From positions 1 through 53,589 of the forward strand of contig CAZIOS010000017.1 in NCBI GenBank assembly GCA_964540905.1: 53,589 bases of DNA, read 5' to 3'. This DNA comes from VAYN01 sp964540905. GTDB taxonomy: Bacteria; Actinomycetota; Thermoleophilia; Solirubrobacterales; 70-9. This document shows positions 1-7,468 of the stretch, in pieces. Position 1 is the stretch's first letter. Each line of letters begins with the position of its first letter. Below the pieces are notes generated by a model. That model was not told the origin of the DNA and did no database searches. It worked only from the letters and a program-made list of their open reading frames with translations. The position numbers were made by a program, and so were the translations under genes.

Positions 1-289
1 TGCAGCGCTGCTCGATCTCGGCCGAGATCGGGTACTCGGCGTGGTCGATGAAGTTGCGGTAGAGGTTTTCGGCGATGATCCGCTGCGCCTCCGGCTCCAT
101 CCAGGTGGTGACGAAGGTCGCCAGGTTGCGCTGCGGGTCACCCTCCACCGCCAGTTCCTCGTCGACCAGGCGCATCGCGTCGAGCGCCGGCATGCCCGTC
201 TCGGGAAAGGGCCCGTCGGGGGCGTCCTCGGTCAGGAAACGGCTTCCGTAGAACATCGCGACTTCGTCGCCGCTGCGTGGCTTGGGCAT
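1..289 (-). CDS. gad: Glutamate decarboxylase, N-terminal part (cut by window edge)
   Basis: The first 96 codons of a PLP-dependent glutamate decarboxylase, which converts glutamate to GABA and CO2 and consumes a proton. The visible part carries the family's N-terminal signature, FVTTWMEPEAQRIIAENLY followed by a NFIDHAEYP-like stretch and PISAEIEQRC, which in GAD lines the oligomer interface ahead of the PLP domain. The PLP lysine lies outside the window. A GAGAGAG stretch just upstream of the ATG can serve as ribosome-binding site. Homology to GAD is clear to me; whether the whole gene is intact cannot be seen. Confidence 0.9.
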   Translation of the reverse strand, partial: MPKPRSGDEVAMFYGSRFLTEDAPDGPFPETGMPALDAMRLVDEELAVEGDPQRNLATFVTTWMEPEAQRIIAENLYRNFIDHAEYPISAEIEQRC

Positions 290-369
290 CTGGTCTCTCT
301 CAGTCCGGTTCGGGGGATCGGGGCTGCCGGTCGGCGTCTGCGAGCCTAGCTCCTGCTCCTGTCCACGAC

Positions 370-375
370 TATGCT
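370..375 (+). promoter_or_regulatory. -10 hexamer TATGCT, leaderless start
   Basis: TATGCT lies 9 bases before the ATG of the MBL-fold gene and there is no Shine-Dalgarno sequence, which places the transcript start at or near the start codon. The pattern recurs in this window. Confidence 0.5.
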
Positions 376-384
376 GCGCCGCGG

Positions 385-1173
385 ATGAGCGCGCGCCTGA
401 CCCACGTCGGCGGACCGACGGTGCTGATCGAGATCGGCGGCTGGCGGCTCCTCACCGACCCCACCTTCGACCCCGCCGGCGACAGTTACCGCTTCGGCTG
501 GGGGACCGGCTCGCGCAAACTGGCTGGGCCGGCGCTGGCCGCCTCGGAGATTGGCCCGATCGACGCGGTCCTGCTCAGCCACGATCACCACGACGACAAC
601 CTCGACCCCGCTGGACGGGCGCTGCTGCCGGCGGCGGGGACGGTCGTCACCACCGGGGCCGGCGCCAGGCGGCTCGGCGGCAACGCCGAGGGGCTGGCGC
701 CGTGGGCGAGCACCCGGCTCGAGGCGCCGGGCAAGCCGGCGATCGAGATCACCGCCACGCCCTGCCGCCACGGCCCGCCGCTGAGCCGCCCGCTCGTCGG
801 CGACGTGATCGGCTTCGGCCTCGGCTGGGAGGGCCAGCAGCACGGCGCCCTCTGGATCTCCGGCGACACCGTGCTCTACGACGGCGTCCGCGAGGTCGCC
901 GAGCGCCTGCGGGTGGGCACCGCCCTGGTCCACCTCGGCGGCGTCCGCTTCCCGATCTCCGGCCCGCTCCACTACACGATGACCGCCGCCCAGGCGGTCG
1001 AGCTCTGCGGCTTGCTCCAACCCCAGACGACGATCCCGATCCACTACGAGGGATGGAAGCACTTCCGCCAGCATCGCGACGCGGTCGAGCGCGAGTTCGC
1101 CGCTGCCCCCCAGGCCTTCCGCGACAGCGTCCGCTGGCTGCCGCTCGGCAGCGGCGTCGAGATCGAGATCTGA
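385..1173 (+). CDS. MBL-fold metallo-hydrolase
   Basis: 262-residue cytosolic protein of the metallo-beta-lactamase fold, UlaG/RomA-like branch. The metal-binding loop reads SHDHHDDN at residues 65-72: the HxHxD part is intact but the usual following His is Asp, a variant known in this branch. Later metal-ligand candidates are CRHGPP (about 130), SGDTV (about 160) and IPIHYEGW near the C terminus. Substrate unknown. An upstream in-frame extension exists to about 277, but the ATG at 385 matches the family N terminus and has a -10 hexamer 9 bases upstream, so it is preferred. Divergent from the decarboxylase, convergent with the DksA-like gene. Confidence 0.85.
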   Translation: MSARLTHVGGPTVLIEIGGWRLLTDPTFDPAGDSYRFGWGTGSRKLAGPALAASEIGPIDAVLLSHDHHDDNLDPAGRALLPAAGTVVTTGAGARRLGGNAEGLAPWASTRLEAPGKPAIEITATPCRHGPPLSRPLVGDVIGFGLGWEGQQHGALWISGDTVLYDGVREVAERLRVGTALVHLGGVRFPISGPLHYTMTAAQAVELCGLLQPQTTIPIHYEGWKHFRQHRDAVEREFAAAPQAFRDSVRWLPLGSGVEIEI

Positions 1174-1186
1174 GCCGCAGCCGGCG

Positions 1187-1519
1187 CTAGGCGCCGGGTT
1201 CCTGCTCGGCGACGGTCAGCTCGGCCAGCGGTTCGGCCTCGAGGCGCTGGTCGGGGATCGGCTCGCCGCTGCGAACCGAGAGGCCGTAGGTGCCGGCGGC
1301 GAGTCGCTCCTCGGCGCGTTCGACCGCCTCCAGCCGGCGCTTGAGGTCGTCGGCGCGGCCGGCGTCGAACTCGTCCTGGTAGAGGCCCTCGGAGTTGAAG
1401 TCGCCGGGCTCGACCCGGGCGTCGCCCTCCTCCGCTCCCTCGCCGCGCAGGGCGGCGAGCTCGGCCTCGACCCGCTCGCGCTCGGCGGCGACCAACTCGC
1501 GTGCGTGCTCGGCGTCCAT
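1187..1519 (-). CDS. DksA/TraR-family protein lacking zinc-finger cysteines
   Basis: 110 residues with the DksA/TraR layout: an acidic N-terminal helix pair (coiled coil, about 5-75) and a C-terminal GTYGLSVRSGEPIPDQRLEA segment (about 77-97). In relatives this reads GxYGxCxxCGxxIxxxRLxA...CxxC. Here both first cysteines are Ser and the last pair is absent (LTVAEQ), so no C4 zinc site can form. DksA/TraR proteins act in the secondary channel of RNA polymerase; whether this one does is inference. The ATG at 1519 is preferred over a GTG three codons upstream because TACGGT sits 7 bases upstream. Confidence 0.75.
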   Translation of the reverse strand: MDAEHARELVAAERERVEAELAALRGEGAEEGDARVEPGDFNSEGLYQDEFDAGRADDLKRRLEAVERAEERLAAGTYGLSVRSGEPIPDQRLEAEPLAELTVAEQEPGA

Positions 1520-1526
1520 TGGCCAC

Positions 1527-1532
1527 ACCGTA
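1527..1532 (-). promoter_or_regulatory. -10 hexamer TACGGT, leaderless start
   Basis: On the minus strand TACGGT ends 7 bases before the ATG of the DksA-like gene, with no ribosome-binding site between. Confidence 0.45.
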
Positions 1533-1546
1533 GCGCCCCACTGCGC

Positions 1547-1552
1547 TATCCT
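1547..1552 (+). promoter_or_regulatory. Possible -10 of lon (TATCCT)
   Basis: TATCCT lies 34 bases upstream of the lon ATG, giving a short leader of about 28 bases that carries a weak GAAAGTGG ribosome-binding site. No HAIR (HspR) or CIRCE inverted repeat is visible here, so heat-shock control by HspR or HrcA is not supported. Confidence 0.3.
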
Positions 1553-1586
1553 GATTGAGGACTAACTACAGAAAGTGGACTTAGCA

Positions 1587-3887
1587 ATGGCCTATCTCCT
1601 GATCCCACTCGACGAGGCAATCGTCTTCCCCACCGTCACCGCCACGCTGCCGATCGACGTCGGCGACGAGGACCGGGTCTTCCTGCTGCCCCGCCGCGAG
1701 GGCGAGTTCGGCCGGGTCGGCGTCGTCGCCGAGGTGATCGAGCGCGGCCACTCGCGCCGCGGCGCCGCGGTCGCGACCGTGCTCGGCCTGCACCGCGGCC
1801 TGGCCGGCGCCGCGGTCGCCGACGGCGAGGACCCGGAGGCGCTGCGGATCGAGGTGCAGGAGTTCCACGACGGCCACCCCGACGACGAGCACGCCCGCGA
1901 GCTGGTCCGCGAGTACCGCGCCGTGGTCGAGGAGATCCTCGAGCTGCGCGGCGACGACGGCCGCATCTCGGCCTTCCTGCGCTCGGTCGAGGAGCCCGGC
2001 GCGCTCGCCGACACGGCCGGGCTCAGCCCCGAATTCAGCGCCGACCAGAAGCTGCGGCTGCTGGAGGCGCTCGACGTCAGCGCCCGGCTCGAGCTGGCGG
2101 TCGAGCTGCAGCGGGAGCGCCTCGCCGAGCTGCAGGTGCGCAGCCGCATCCGCGACGACGTCGAGTCCGGCGCCCAGAAGCAGCAGCGCGACTACTTCCT
2201 GCGCAAACAGATGGAGTCGATCCGCAAGGAGCTGGGCGAGGACGAGACCGACCTGATCGAGGAGTACGAGCGCAAGATCGCCGCGGCGGAGATGCCGGAG
2301 GCGGTCGCCGAGCAGGCCGAGAAGGAGCTGCGCCGGCTCGAGCGCCAGGGCGAGCAGTCGCCCGAGTCCTCGATGATCCGCAGCTACCTCGACTGGCTGA
2401 TCGCGGTGCCGTGGGGGAAGCGCTCCGAGGAGCGGCTCGACCCGGTCCACACCCGCGAGGTGCTCGACGCCGACCACGCCGGCCTCGAGGACGCGAAGCG
2501 GCGGATCACCGAGTTCGTCGCCGTCCGCAAGCTGCGCGAGAGCCGCGGCAAGGGCGACGGGGACAGCCGCGCCAACGGCACGATCCTGACCCTGGTCGGG
2601 CCGCCCGGCACCGGCAAGACCTCGATCGGCGAGTCGATCGCCCGCGCCCTCGGGCGCGAGTTCGTCCGCATCTCGCTCGGCGGCCTCCACGACGAGGCGG
2701 AGATCCGCGGCCACCGCCGCACCTACATCGGCGCCCTGCCGGGCCGGATCGTCCGCGCCCTGCGCGACGCCGGCACGATCAACCCGGTGATCCTGCTCGA
2801 CGAGGTCGACAAGGTCGGCGCCGACTGGCGCGGCGACCCTTCAGCGGCGCTGCTGGAGGTGCTCGACCCGGCCCAGAACCACTCCTTCCGCGACCACTAC
2901 CTCGACGTCGAGGTCGACCTCTCCGAGGTCGTCTTCATCGCCACCGCCAACCTGGTGGACACGATCCCGGCGCCGCTGCTGGACCGGATGGAGACGATCG
3001 CCTTCGACGGCTACACCAGCGCCGAGAAGCTGGCGATCGCCCGCGGCTACCTGCTGCCGCGCCAGCTGCGGCGCAACGGCCTCGAGCCCGAGGAGGTCGA
3101 GGTCGGCGACGCGGTCCTGAACAGCGTCGTCGCCGAGTACACCCGCGAGGCCGGCGTGCGCCAGCTCGAGCGCGAGCTCGGCAAGCTGCTGCGCGGGGCG
3201 GCGACGAGGATCGCCGCCGGCGAGCCGGAGCTGCCGATCGTCCTCGACACCGCGGCGCTGCGCGAGGCGCTCGGGCGCCAGCGCTTCTTCCAGGAGTCGG
3301 TCGAGCGGACGGCGATCCCGGGGGTCTCCACCGGCCTCGCCGTGACCGGCGCCGGCGGTGACGTCCTCTTCATCGAGGCGACCGCGATGGAGGGGGATAA
3401 AGGACTGGTGCTGACCGGGCAGCTCGGCGACGTGATGAAGGAGTCGGCGCGGATCGCCCTCTCCTACGTGCGCTCGCACAGCCAGCAGCTGGGGATCGAC
3501 CCCAGCGGCTTCGAGCGCGAGTTCCACCTCCACGTGCCGGCCGGGGCGATCCCCAAGGACGGCCCCAGCGCCGGCACGGCGATGACCACGGCGCTGGTCT
3601 CGCTGCTGAGCGGGCGGCCGGTCAAGCACACGGTCGGGATGACCGGCGAGGTCACCCTGCAGGGCCGGGTGCTGCCGATCGGCGGGCTCAAGCAGAAGGT
3701 GCTCGCCGCCCACGCGGCCGGGCTGACCGAGGTGATCCTGCCCGAGCGCAACCGCGGCGACCTCGACGAGGTCCCCGACGAGGTGCGCGAGGAGATGACC
3801 TTCCACCCGGTGATGAGCGTCGAGGAGGTCCTCGAGCGCGCCCTGGAGCCGGCGGAGAAGGTGGCGGATGTCACCGCGATGTCGTAG
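1587..3887 (+). CDS. lon: ATP-dependent protease Lon
   Basis: 766-residue cytosolic AAA+ serine protease that degrades damaged and regulatory proteins. Domains in order: N-terminal substrate-binding LON domain (about 1-190, starting LLIPLDEAIVFPTV), helical linker, AAA+ module with Walker A GPPGTGKTS (about 337-345) and Walker B ILLDEVDKV (about 400), then the S16 protease domain with nucleophile Ser in KDGPSAGTAM (about 655) and partner Lys in GLKQKVLAA (about 698). Length is in the family's normal range. The ATG at 1587 is preferred over a GTG 12 bases upstream because it has a weak GAAAGTGG site at good spacing. Its last 20 bases overlap the following HxlR gene. Confidence 0.97.
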   Translation: MAYLLIPLDEAIVFPTVTATLPIDVGDEDRVFLLPRREGEFGRVGVVAEVIERGHSRRGAAVATVLGLHRGLAGAAVADGEDPEALRIEVQEFHDGHPDDEHARELVREYRAVVEEILELRGDDGRISAFLRSVEEPGALADTAGLSPEFSADQKLRLLEALDVSARLELAVELQRERLAELQVRSRIRDDVESGAQKQQRDYFLRKQMESIRKELGEDETDLIEEYERKIAAAEMPEAVAEQAEKELRRLERQGEQSPESSMIRSYLDWLIAVPWGKRSEERLDPVHTREVLDADHAGLEDAKRRITEFVAVRKLRESRGKGDGDSRANGTILTLVGPPGTGKTSIGESIARALGREFVRISLGGLHDEAEIRGHRRTYIGALPGRIVRALRDAGTINPVILLDEVDKVGADWRGDPSAALLEVLDPAQNHSFRDHYLDVEVDLSEVVFIATANLVDTIPAPLLDRMETIAFDGYTSAEKLAIARGYLLPRQLRRNGLEPEEVEVGDAVLNSVVAEYTREAGVRQLERELGKLLRGAATRIAAGEPELPIVLDTAALREALGRQRFFQESVERTAIPGVSTGLAVTGAGGDVLFIEATAMEGDKGLVLTGQLGDVMKESARIALSYVRSHSQQLGIDPSGFEREFHLHVPAGAIPKDGPSAGTAMTTALVSLLSGRPVKHTVGMTGEVTLQGRVLPIGGLKQKVLAAHAAGLTEVILPERNRGDLDEVPDEVREEMTFHPVMSVEEVLERALEPAEKVADVTAMS

Positions 3888-4179
3888 CTGCTCGCCGGTC
3901 CCGAGCGAGCTGCGCGCAGCCGCCGGGCTGCTCGAGCGGCGCTGGACGATGGCGACGATCTACGCCTGCTCCAGCGGCGCCGCCCGCTTCAACGAGTTTC
4001 GCCAGTCGCTCCCCGGGGTCTCGCCGACGACGCTCTCGGAGCGGCTGGAGCAGTTGGAGGCGGCGGGGATCGTCGAGCGCTCGCTCGTCGCCGGCCGTCC
4101 CCCCCACACCGAGTACCTACTGACCCAGCGGGGCAGGCGGCTGGCCCACGCCGTCGCCGGGCTGCTCGATCACCGTTAG
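3868..4179 (+). CDS. HxlR-family winged-helix transcriptional regulator
   Basis: 103 residues. The HxlR signature is visible: a conserved core GLLERRWTMATIYAC (about 20-34), then ARFNEFRQSLPGVSP, the recognition helix TTLSERLEQLEAAGIVER and the wing PPHTEYLLTQRGRRL. N-terminal cysteines (residues 5 and 8) resemble the redox or aldehyde-sensing cysteine of some HxlR members, but no sensing role can be shown. It overlaps the end of lon by 20 bases in another frame, suggesting translational coupling, and its last 63 bases overlap the convergent membrane-protein gene. HxlR proteins are DNA-binding dimers; the target is unknown. Confidence 0.8.
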   Translation: MSPRCRSCSPVPSELRAAAGLLERRWTMATIYACSSGAARFNEFRQSLPGVSPTTLSERLEQLEAAGIVERSLVAGRPPHTEYLLTQRGRRLAHAVAGLLDHR

Positions 4180-4827
4180 GCGGAAGTAGATGACGGCGGC
4201 GACCAGGGCGCTGATCGGCGCCGTGATCGTCGAAGCGATCGCGCTGAAGACGATGCGGACGATCGGCCCGTCGGAGATGCCGTTGGCGATCACCCCGAAG
4301 ACCAGGCTGCCAACCAGGACGATCACCCCGGCGACGAGGATCGCCCCGAGGACCGGCCATCCGTTGCCGCGCACCAGCCGCCGCGAACGACCGAAGGAGG
4401 CCGTCACCCCGGAGCCCTCGATCACGATCACCGGCGCGATCACCGCCCAGACCGTCGCCAGGTAAAGGCCGGGAACGATGAGCAGGATGAACCCGATCCC
4501 GATGCAGACGCCAGCCAGCAGGCCGGCGCCGATCAGCGGCAGGACCACCGGCAGCGCCGCGTCGATCAGTTCGCGGGCGCTGGAGTCGGCGCGGCCGGCA
4601 TGGAGGTTCCGCACCAGGTTCACGACCACCCCCTGGTAGAGGGTGCCAGCGATCGTCCCGATCGCCAGGCTGACCGCGAGCAGGAGGATGCTGCCGCCGA
4701 TCAGGCCGTCGACGATCGCGACCACGAGGAAGAGCCAGAAGGCGATCGGCAGCAGCAGGCCGATGTGTTCGCCGTAGATCGAGAAGACCTCGTTGAGGGT
4801 CTCGCCGACCGAGAGCTTGCGGTCCAT
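4117..4827 (-). CDS. Polytopic membrane protein, GDPD-membrane-domain-like
   Basis: 236 residues with about six hydrophobic segments. Begins MDRKLSVGETLNEVFSIYGE, typical of a family of integral membrane proteins related to the membrane domain of glycerophosphodiester phosphodiesterases; contains GIGFILLIVPGLYLATVWAV and a conserved EGSGVTASFGRSRRLVRGN loop also seen in the DUF6159-like protein at 36.4 kb. No catalytic motif, so a transport, scaffolding or stress role cannot be decided. The C-terminal 63 bases overlap the convergent HxlR gene. Starts from a -10 hexamer that overlaps the divergent promoter of the next gene. Confidence 0.75.
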   Translation of the reverse strand: MDRKLSVGETLNEVFSIYGEHIGLLLPIAFWLFLVVAIVDGLIGGSILLLAVSLAIGTIAGTLYQGVVVNLVRNLHAGRADSSARELIDAALPVVLPLIGAGLLAGVCIGIGFILLIVPGLYLATVWAVIAPVIVIEGSGVTASFGRSRRLVRGNGWPVLGAILVAGVIVLVGSLVFGVIANGISDGPIVRIVFSAIASTITAPISALVAAVIYFRLTVIEQPGDGVGQPPAPLGQ

Positions 4828-4835
4828 GGCGGGAC

Positions 4836-4841
4836 AGTATC
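4836..4841 (-). promoter_or_regulatory. -10 hexamer GATACT (minus-strand member of divergent pair)
   Basis: GATACT ends 8 bases before the ATG at 4827. It overlaps the plus-strand hexamer at 4838-4843 by four bases, so polymerase cannot occupy both promoters at once. Confidence 0.4.
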
Positions 4842-4843
4842 GT
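4838..4843 (+). promoter_or_regulatory. -10 hexamer TATCGT (plus-strand member of divergent pair)
   Basis: TATCGT ends 10 bases before the ATG at 4854; no ribosome-binding site lies between, so a leaderless transcript is expected. Confidence 0.4.
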
Positions 4844-4853
4844 CAGCGCCCTG

Positions 4854-5315
4854 ATGAGCGACCGGCAGGCGCAGGCCAGAGCGGAGGCGACGCGGTGGTT
4901 GAAGCGCAGCTACCGCGCTGGCGCCCTGGTCGACGCCCTGGCGGCGATCGGGATGGCCTTCCCCAGTCTCTACGGGCCGACGCTGCGCTTCCGCTCCAGC
5001 TTCCGCCGCGAGGGGCCCGAGTTCACCTACGCGATGCGCACGGGGGCACCGCTGATGGCCGGCTGGACGCTGCTGCTGCTGTGGGCCGAACGACGGCCGC
5101 TGGCGCGGCGCGGGGTGCTGCCGATCACCCTCTTCCCGGTCGTCGCCGGGCTGATGGCCAATGACGCCGGCGCCGTCCGCCGCGGTGACCTCGGCGGCGC
5201 CGGCGTGATCCCGGTGCGGATCCTGCAGACCGGCCTCGCCGGCCTCTTCGGCTACAGCGCCCTGAAGGCGCACCTGGCGCTGCGCGGCGGCAGCGAGGAC
5301 CGGACGCTGGAGTAA
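4854..5315 (+). CDS. Small membrane protein of unknown function
   Basis: 153 residues, no family recognised. A basic N-terminal helix (ARAEATRWLKRSYRAG) is followed by four probable membrane segments: around 24-42, 65-80 (GAPLMAGWTLLLLWAE), 90-105 (VLPITLFPVVAGLMAN) and 120-135 (ILQTGLAGLFGYSAL). Codon use matches neighbours. It is divergent from the membrane protein at 4117 with overlapping promoters, and is followed directly by a strong terminator, so it is a single-gene unit. Confidence 0.65.
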   Translation: MSDRQAQARAEATRWLKRSYRAGALVDALAAIGMAFPSLYGPTLRFRSSFRREGPEFTYAMRTGAPLMAGWTLLLLWAERRPLARRGVLPITLFPVVAGLMANDAGAVRRGDLGGAGVIPVRILQTGLAGLFGYSALKAHLALRGGSEDRTLE

Positions 5316-5318
5316 ACG

Positions 5319-5346
5319 ACAAGGGCCGCCCGGAGGCGGCCCTTGT
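5319..5346. terminator. Strong hairpin terminator, usable in both directions
   Basis: Perfect 12-bp stem (ACAAGGGCCGCC pairing with GGCGGCCCTTGT) with a 4-base loop, three bases after the stop of the preceding gene. No long T-run, as is usual for GC-rich actinobacteria. It would also end minus-strand transcripts coming through the 5347-5579 region. Confidence 0.75.
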
Positions 5347-5579
5347 CTCAGGTGCTTGGAGCGAACGCGGGAACGACAACCGAGTGGGACAAAGCCCGGC
5401 CTCCCTCTGCTCGCCGGTGCCCGGGGTGGATTCCGCCGGGCGCCCAAACCAGTGCGGCGCCTAGCGGCCCTGCACCTCCAGAGTCCCCTCAAGCATGTGA
5501 CTCAAAATTAGGACCACCTCCTTTCTCTGGTCCGATGATTGAAGCAAACGGCCCAGTCGGCCGAGCCGGGCGCGGCCGG
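5347..5579. other. Intergenic region with RNA-like hairpins and an extended Shine-Dalgarno-like box
   Basis: No convincing gene. Contains a bulged 12-bp hairpin at 5416-5444 (loop ATT), a GGCGCC repeat pair on either side of 5450, and on the minus strand the box AGAAAGGAGGTGGTCC (5511-5526), followed 11 bases after GGAGG by a TTG and further on by an ATG opening a very short frame that stops at 5461 (peptide ending MLEGTLEVQGR). It could be a leader peptide, a small RNA downstream of threonine aldolase, or a gene remnant; I could not match a known RNA family. Confidence 0.35.
5511..5526 (-). promoter_or_regulatory. Extended Shine-Dalgarno-like element
   Basis: Minus-strand AGAAAGGAGGTGGTCC is complementary to the 16S rRNA 3' end (GGATCACCTCCTTTCT) except for one G:T-type difference. 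Such a long match is far stronger than any other ribosome-binding site in the window, yet no long gene follows. Confidence 0.4.
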
Positions 5580-6611
5580 CTAACGGCGGGCGAGCGCGTC
5601 GGCGACCGCGGCGACCGCGCGCTCGACCCCGGCGCGGTCGACGTCGAGGTGGGTGACGGCGCGGACTCGGCCGCCGAAGGCGCCCATCTCGATCCCGGCG
5701 GCGGCGAGCTCGGCGACCAGGCCGGCGGCGTCGGCGACCTCGAAGATGACGATGTTGGTCTCGACCGCGGCCGGGTCGATCGCGACCCCGTCGATCGCCG
5801 CCAGGCCCGCGGCCAGCAGACGCGCGTTGGCGTGGTCCTCGGCCAGCCGCTCGACGTTGTGGTCGAGCGCCCAGAGCGCGCCGGCGGCGACGATTCCGGC
5901 CTGCCGCATCGCCCCGCCGAGCATCTGCTTGTAGCGCCAGGCCTCCTCGATCGTCTCCCGGGGACCGACCAGGCAGGCGCCGACCGGGGCGCCGAGGCCC
6001 TTGGTGAAGTCGAGCCAGGCGCTGTCGAAGCCGGCGGCGTAGGCGGCGGCCGGCTCGGCGGCGGCGACCGCGGCGTTCAGCAGCCGGGCGCCGTCGAGGT
6101 GGCTGCGCAGGCCCCGCTGCCGCGCCACGGCCAGCACCGCGTCGATCGCCGCCCGCGGCCAGACCCGGCCGCCGCCCATGTTGGTCGTCTGCTCGACGCA
6201 AACCAGGCGCGAGCGCGGCTGGTGGTTGTCGGTGGGGTCGCGCAGCGCCGCCTCCAGGGCGGCGGCGGAGAAGATCCCGCCCTCGCCCTCGAGCGGGCAG
6301 ACCAGCGCCCCGCTCAGCGCCGCGGCGCCGCCGGCCTCGGCGACGATCGGGTGGGAGGAGCGGTGCAGGTAGACCTCGTCGCCCCCCGGCCGCACATGGA
6401 GCCGGATCGCGATCTGATTGCACATCGTCCCCGAGGGCAGGAAGAGGCCGGCCTCGTGGCCGAGCAGCGCCGCGACCCGCTCCTGCAGCTCGTTCACGGT
6501 CGGGTCGAGCCGCCGCTGCTCGTCGCCGACCTCGGCGACCGCCATCGCCCGCCGCATCTCCGCGCCGGGCTGGCTCTGCGTATCGGAGTAGAGGTTGACG
6601 TCCCCTGGCAC
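5580..6611 (-). CDS. ltaE: Threonine aldolase family protein (beta-eliminating lyase)
   Basis: 343-residue PLP enzyme of fold type I; family members split L-threonine or L-allo-threonine into glycine and acetaldehyde. Seen: NLYSDTQSQPG at the N terminus, SGTMCNQIAI (60-69, phosphate-binding region), His87 in SSHP for cofactor stacking, HLDGAR (171-176) with the PLP-binding Asp and Arg, and the Schiff-base lysine in DFTKGLGAPVG (Lys204). Length is normal. Translation starts at a GTG preceded by TAGCCT 7 bases upstream with no ribosome-binding site. Stands alone; the downstream region holds the odd box at 5511-5526. Confidence 0.9.
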   Translation of the reverse strand: MPGDVNLYSDTQSQPGAEMRRAMAVAEVGDEQRRLDPTVNELQERVAALLGHEAGLFLPSGTMCNQIAIRLHVRPGGDEVYLHRSSHPIVAEAGGAAALSGALVCPLEGEGGIFSAAALEAALRDPTDNHQPRSRLVCVEQTTNMGGGRVWPRAAIDAVLAVARQRGLRSHLDGARLLNAAVAAAEPAAAYAAGFDSAWLDFTKGLGAPVGACLVGPRETIEEAWRYKQMLGGAMRQAGIVAAGALWALDHNVERLAEDHANARLLAAGLAAIDGVAIDPAAVETNIVIFEVADAAGLVAELAAAGIEMGAFGGRVRAVTHLDVDRAGVERAVAAVADALARR

Positions 6612-6618
6612 GACGATG

Positions 6619-6624
6619 AGGCTA
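6619..6624 (-). promoter_or_regulatory. -10 hexamer TAGCCT, leaderless start
   Basis: TAGCCT ends 7 bases before the GTG start of the threonine aldolase gene. Confidence 0.45.
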
Positions 6625-6659
6625 GCGGGAGCCGGCCGTCACGCCGCCCGGGGTCTTCC

Positions 6660-7061
6660 TCAGGACTCGTTCAGCGCCATCGCAGCGCGAATCAGCCCCT
6701 TCAACGCCTTTTCATCGACCTCGTCCCCCTCGTGGAAATCGATGGCGCGTCTGGTGTTGCCCTCGAGGCTGGAGTTGAAGAGGCCCGCGGGGTCCTCCAG
6801 CGAGGCGCCCTTGGCGAAGGTCATCTTCACGTGATTCTTGTACGTCTCCCCGGTGCAGACCATGCCGGCGTGGTACCAGACCGGCACCCCCCGCCATTTC
6901 CACTCCTCAACCACATCGGGGTCGGCCTGCTTGATGAGATTGCGGATCCGAGCGAGCGTCTCACCTCGCCAGTCACCCAGCTCCCGGATCCTCGCGTCGA
7001 TCAGCTGGGAGGGGGAGCCTCCCTCTCTTCCCTCGCTCGAAGCGCTCCTCGCCCTCTTCAT
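6660..7061 (-). CDS. DUF1801 (YdhG/YdeI-like) protein
   Basis: 133 residues. Recognisable as DUF1801: RIRNLIKQADPDVVEEWKW near 40-60, then VPVWYHAGMVCTGETYKNHV and the C-terminal RRAIDFHEGDEVDEKALKGL. This is the small iron-transport-associated-like fold (YdhG); biochemical function is unknown. Its ATG overlaps the TGA of the upstream VOC gene by 4 bases (ATGA), so it is the third gene of the AraC-VOC-DUF1801 operon and translationally coupled. Such pairs of DUF1801 and VOC genes are common in actinobacterial stress loci (family knowledge). Confidence 0.85.
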   Translation of the reverse strand: MKRARSASSEGREGGSPSQLIDARIRELGDWRGETLARIRNLIKQADPDVVEEWKWRGVPVWYHAGMVCTGETYKNHVKMTFAKGASLEDPAGLFNSSLEGNTRRAIDFHEGDEVDEKALKGLIRAAMALNES

Positions 7062-7468
7062 GCCTGGGCGGGCGGCTGGTCGATCCGCACCATGTTGCCG
7101 GACGGGTCGCGCACGGCGCAGTCCCGCGTGCCCCACGGCTGGTCGGTCGGCTCCTGCACGATCTCGGCATCGGACTCGCGCAGCTTCTCGAAGGTCGCGT
7201 CGAGGTCGTCGCTGTGGAAGTGGACGCCGTTGAGGGCGCCCTTGGCGAGCAGGCCGGCGAGCGCGTCGGCGTCGGCGGGGCTGCCGTTCAGGTAGTTGGT
7301 GAGGACGATCGCGACGCCGGGCTGGGAGGCGGCGCCGACGGTGAGCCAGCGGAAATCCCCTTTGGCGACGTCGTTGCGCAGCTCGAGGCCGAGCGTGTCG
7401 CGGTAGAAGGGCAGCGCGAGGTCGGGATCATGGACCAGGACGAAGCATTGGGAAAGGGTGAGGTTCAT
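7058..7468 (-). CDS. VOC-family (glyoxalase/bleomycin-resistance-like) protein
   Basis: 136 residues in the two-module VOC layout: CFVLVHDPDLALPFYRDTLG at the N terminus and GVHFHSDDLDATFEKL plus RDCAVRDPSGNMVRI at the C terminus. Candidate metal ligands are the His in VHFHSDD and residues near the C terminus, but one canonical Glu is not obvious, so a non-enzymatic binding role is possible. The start was set at the ATG whose A begins the overlap with the AraC-type gene (ATGA at 7465-7468), giving the exact family N terminus. Second gene of a three-gene operon. Confidence 0.85.
   Translation of the reverse strand: MNLTLSQCFVLVHDPDLALPFYRDTLGLELRNDVAKGDFRWLTVGAASQPGVAIVLTNYLNGSPADADALAGLLAKGALNGVHFHSDDLDATFEKLRESDAEIVQEPTDQPWGTRDCAVRDPSGNMVRIDQPPAQA

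Noticed and set aside
1553..1580. HspR (HAIR) or HrcA (CIRCE) box before lon
   Set aside because: TTGAGGACTAA does not form the required inverted repeat.
5343..7295. 650-codon plus-strand frame across threonine aldolase and DUF1801
   Set aside because: Shadow of minus-strand genes; no start signal and no recognisable domain.
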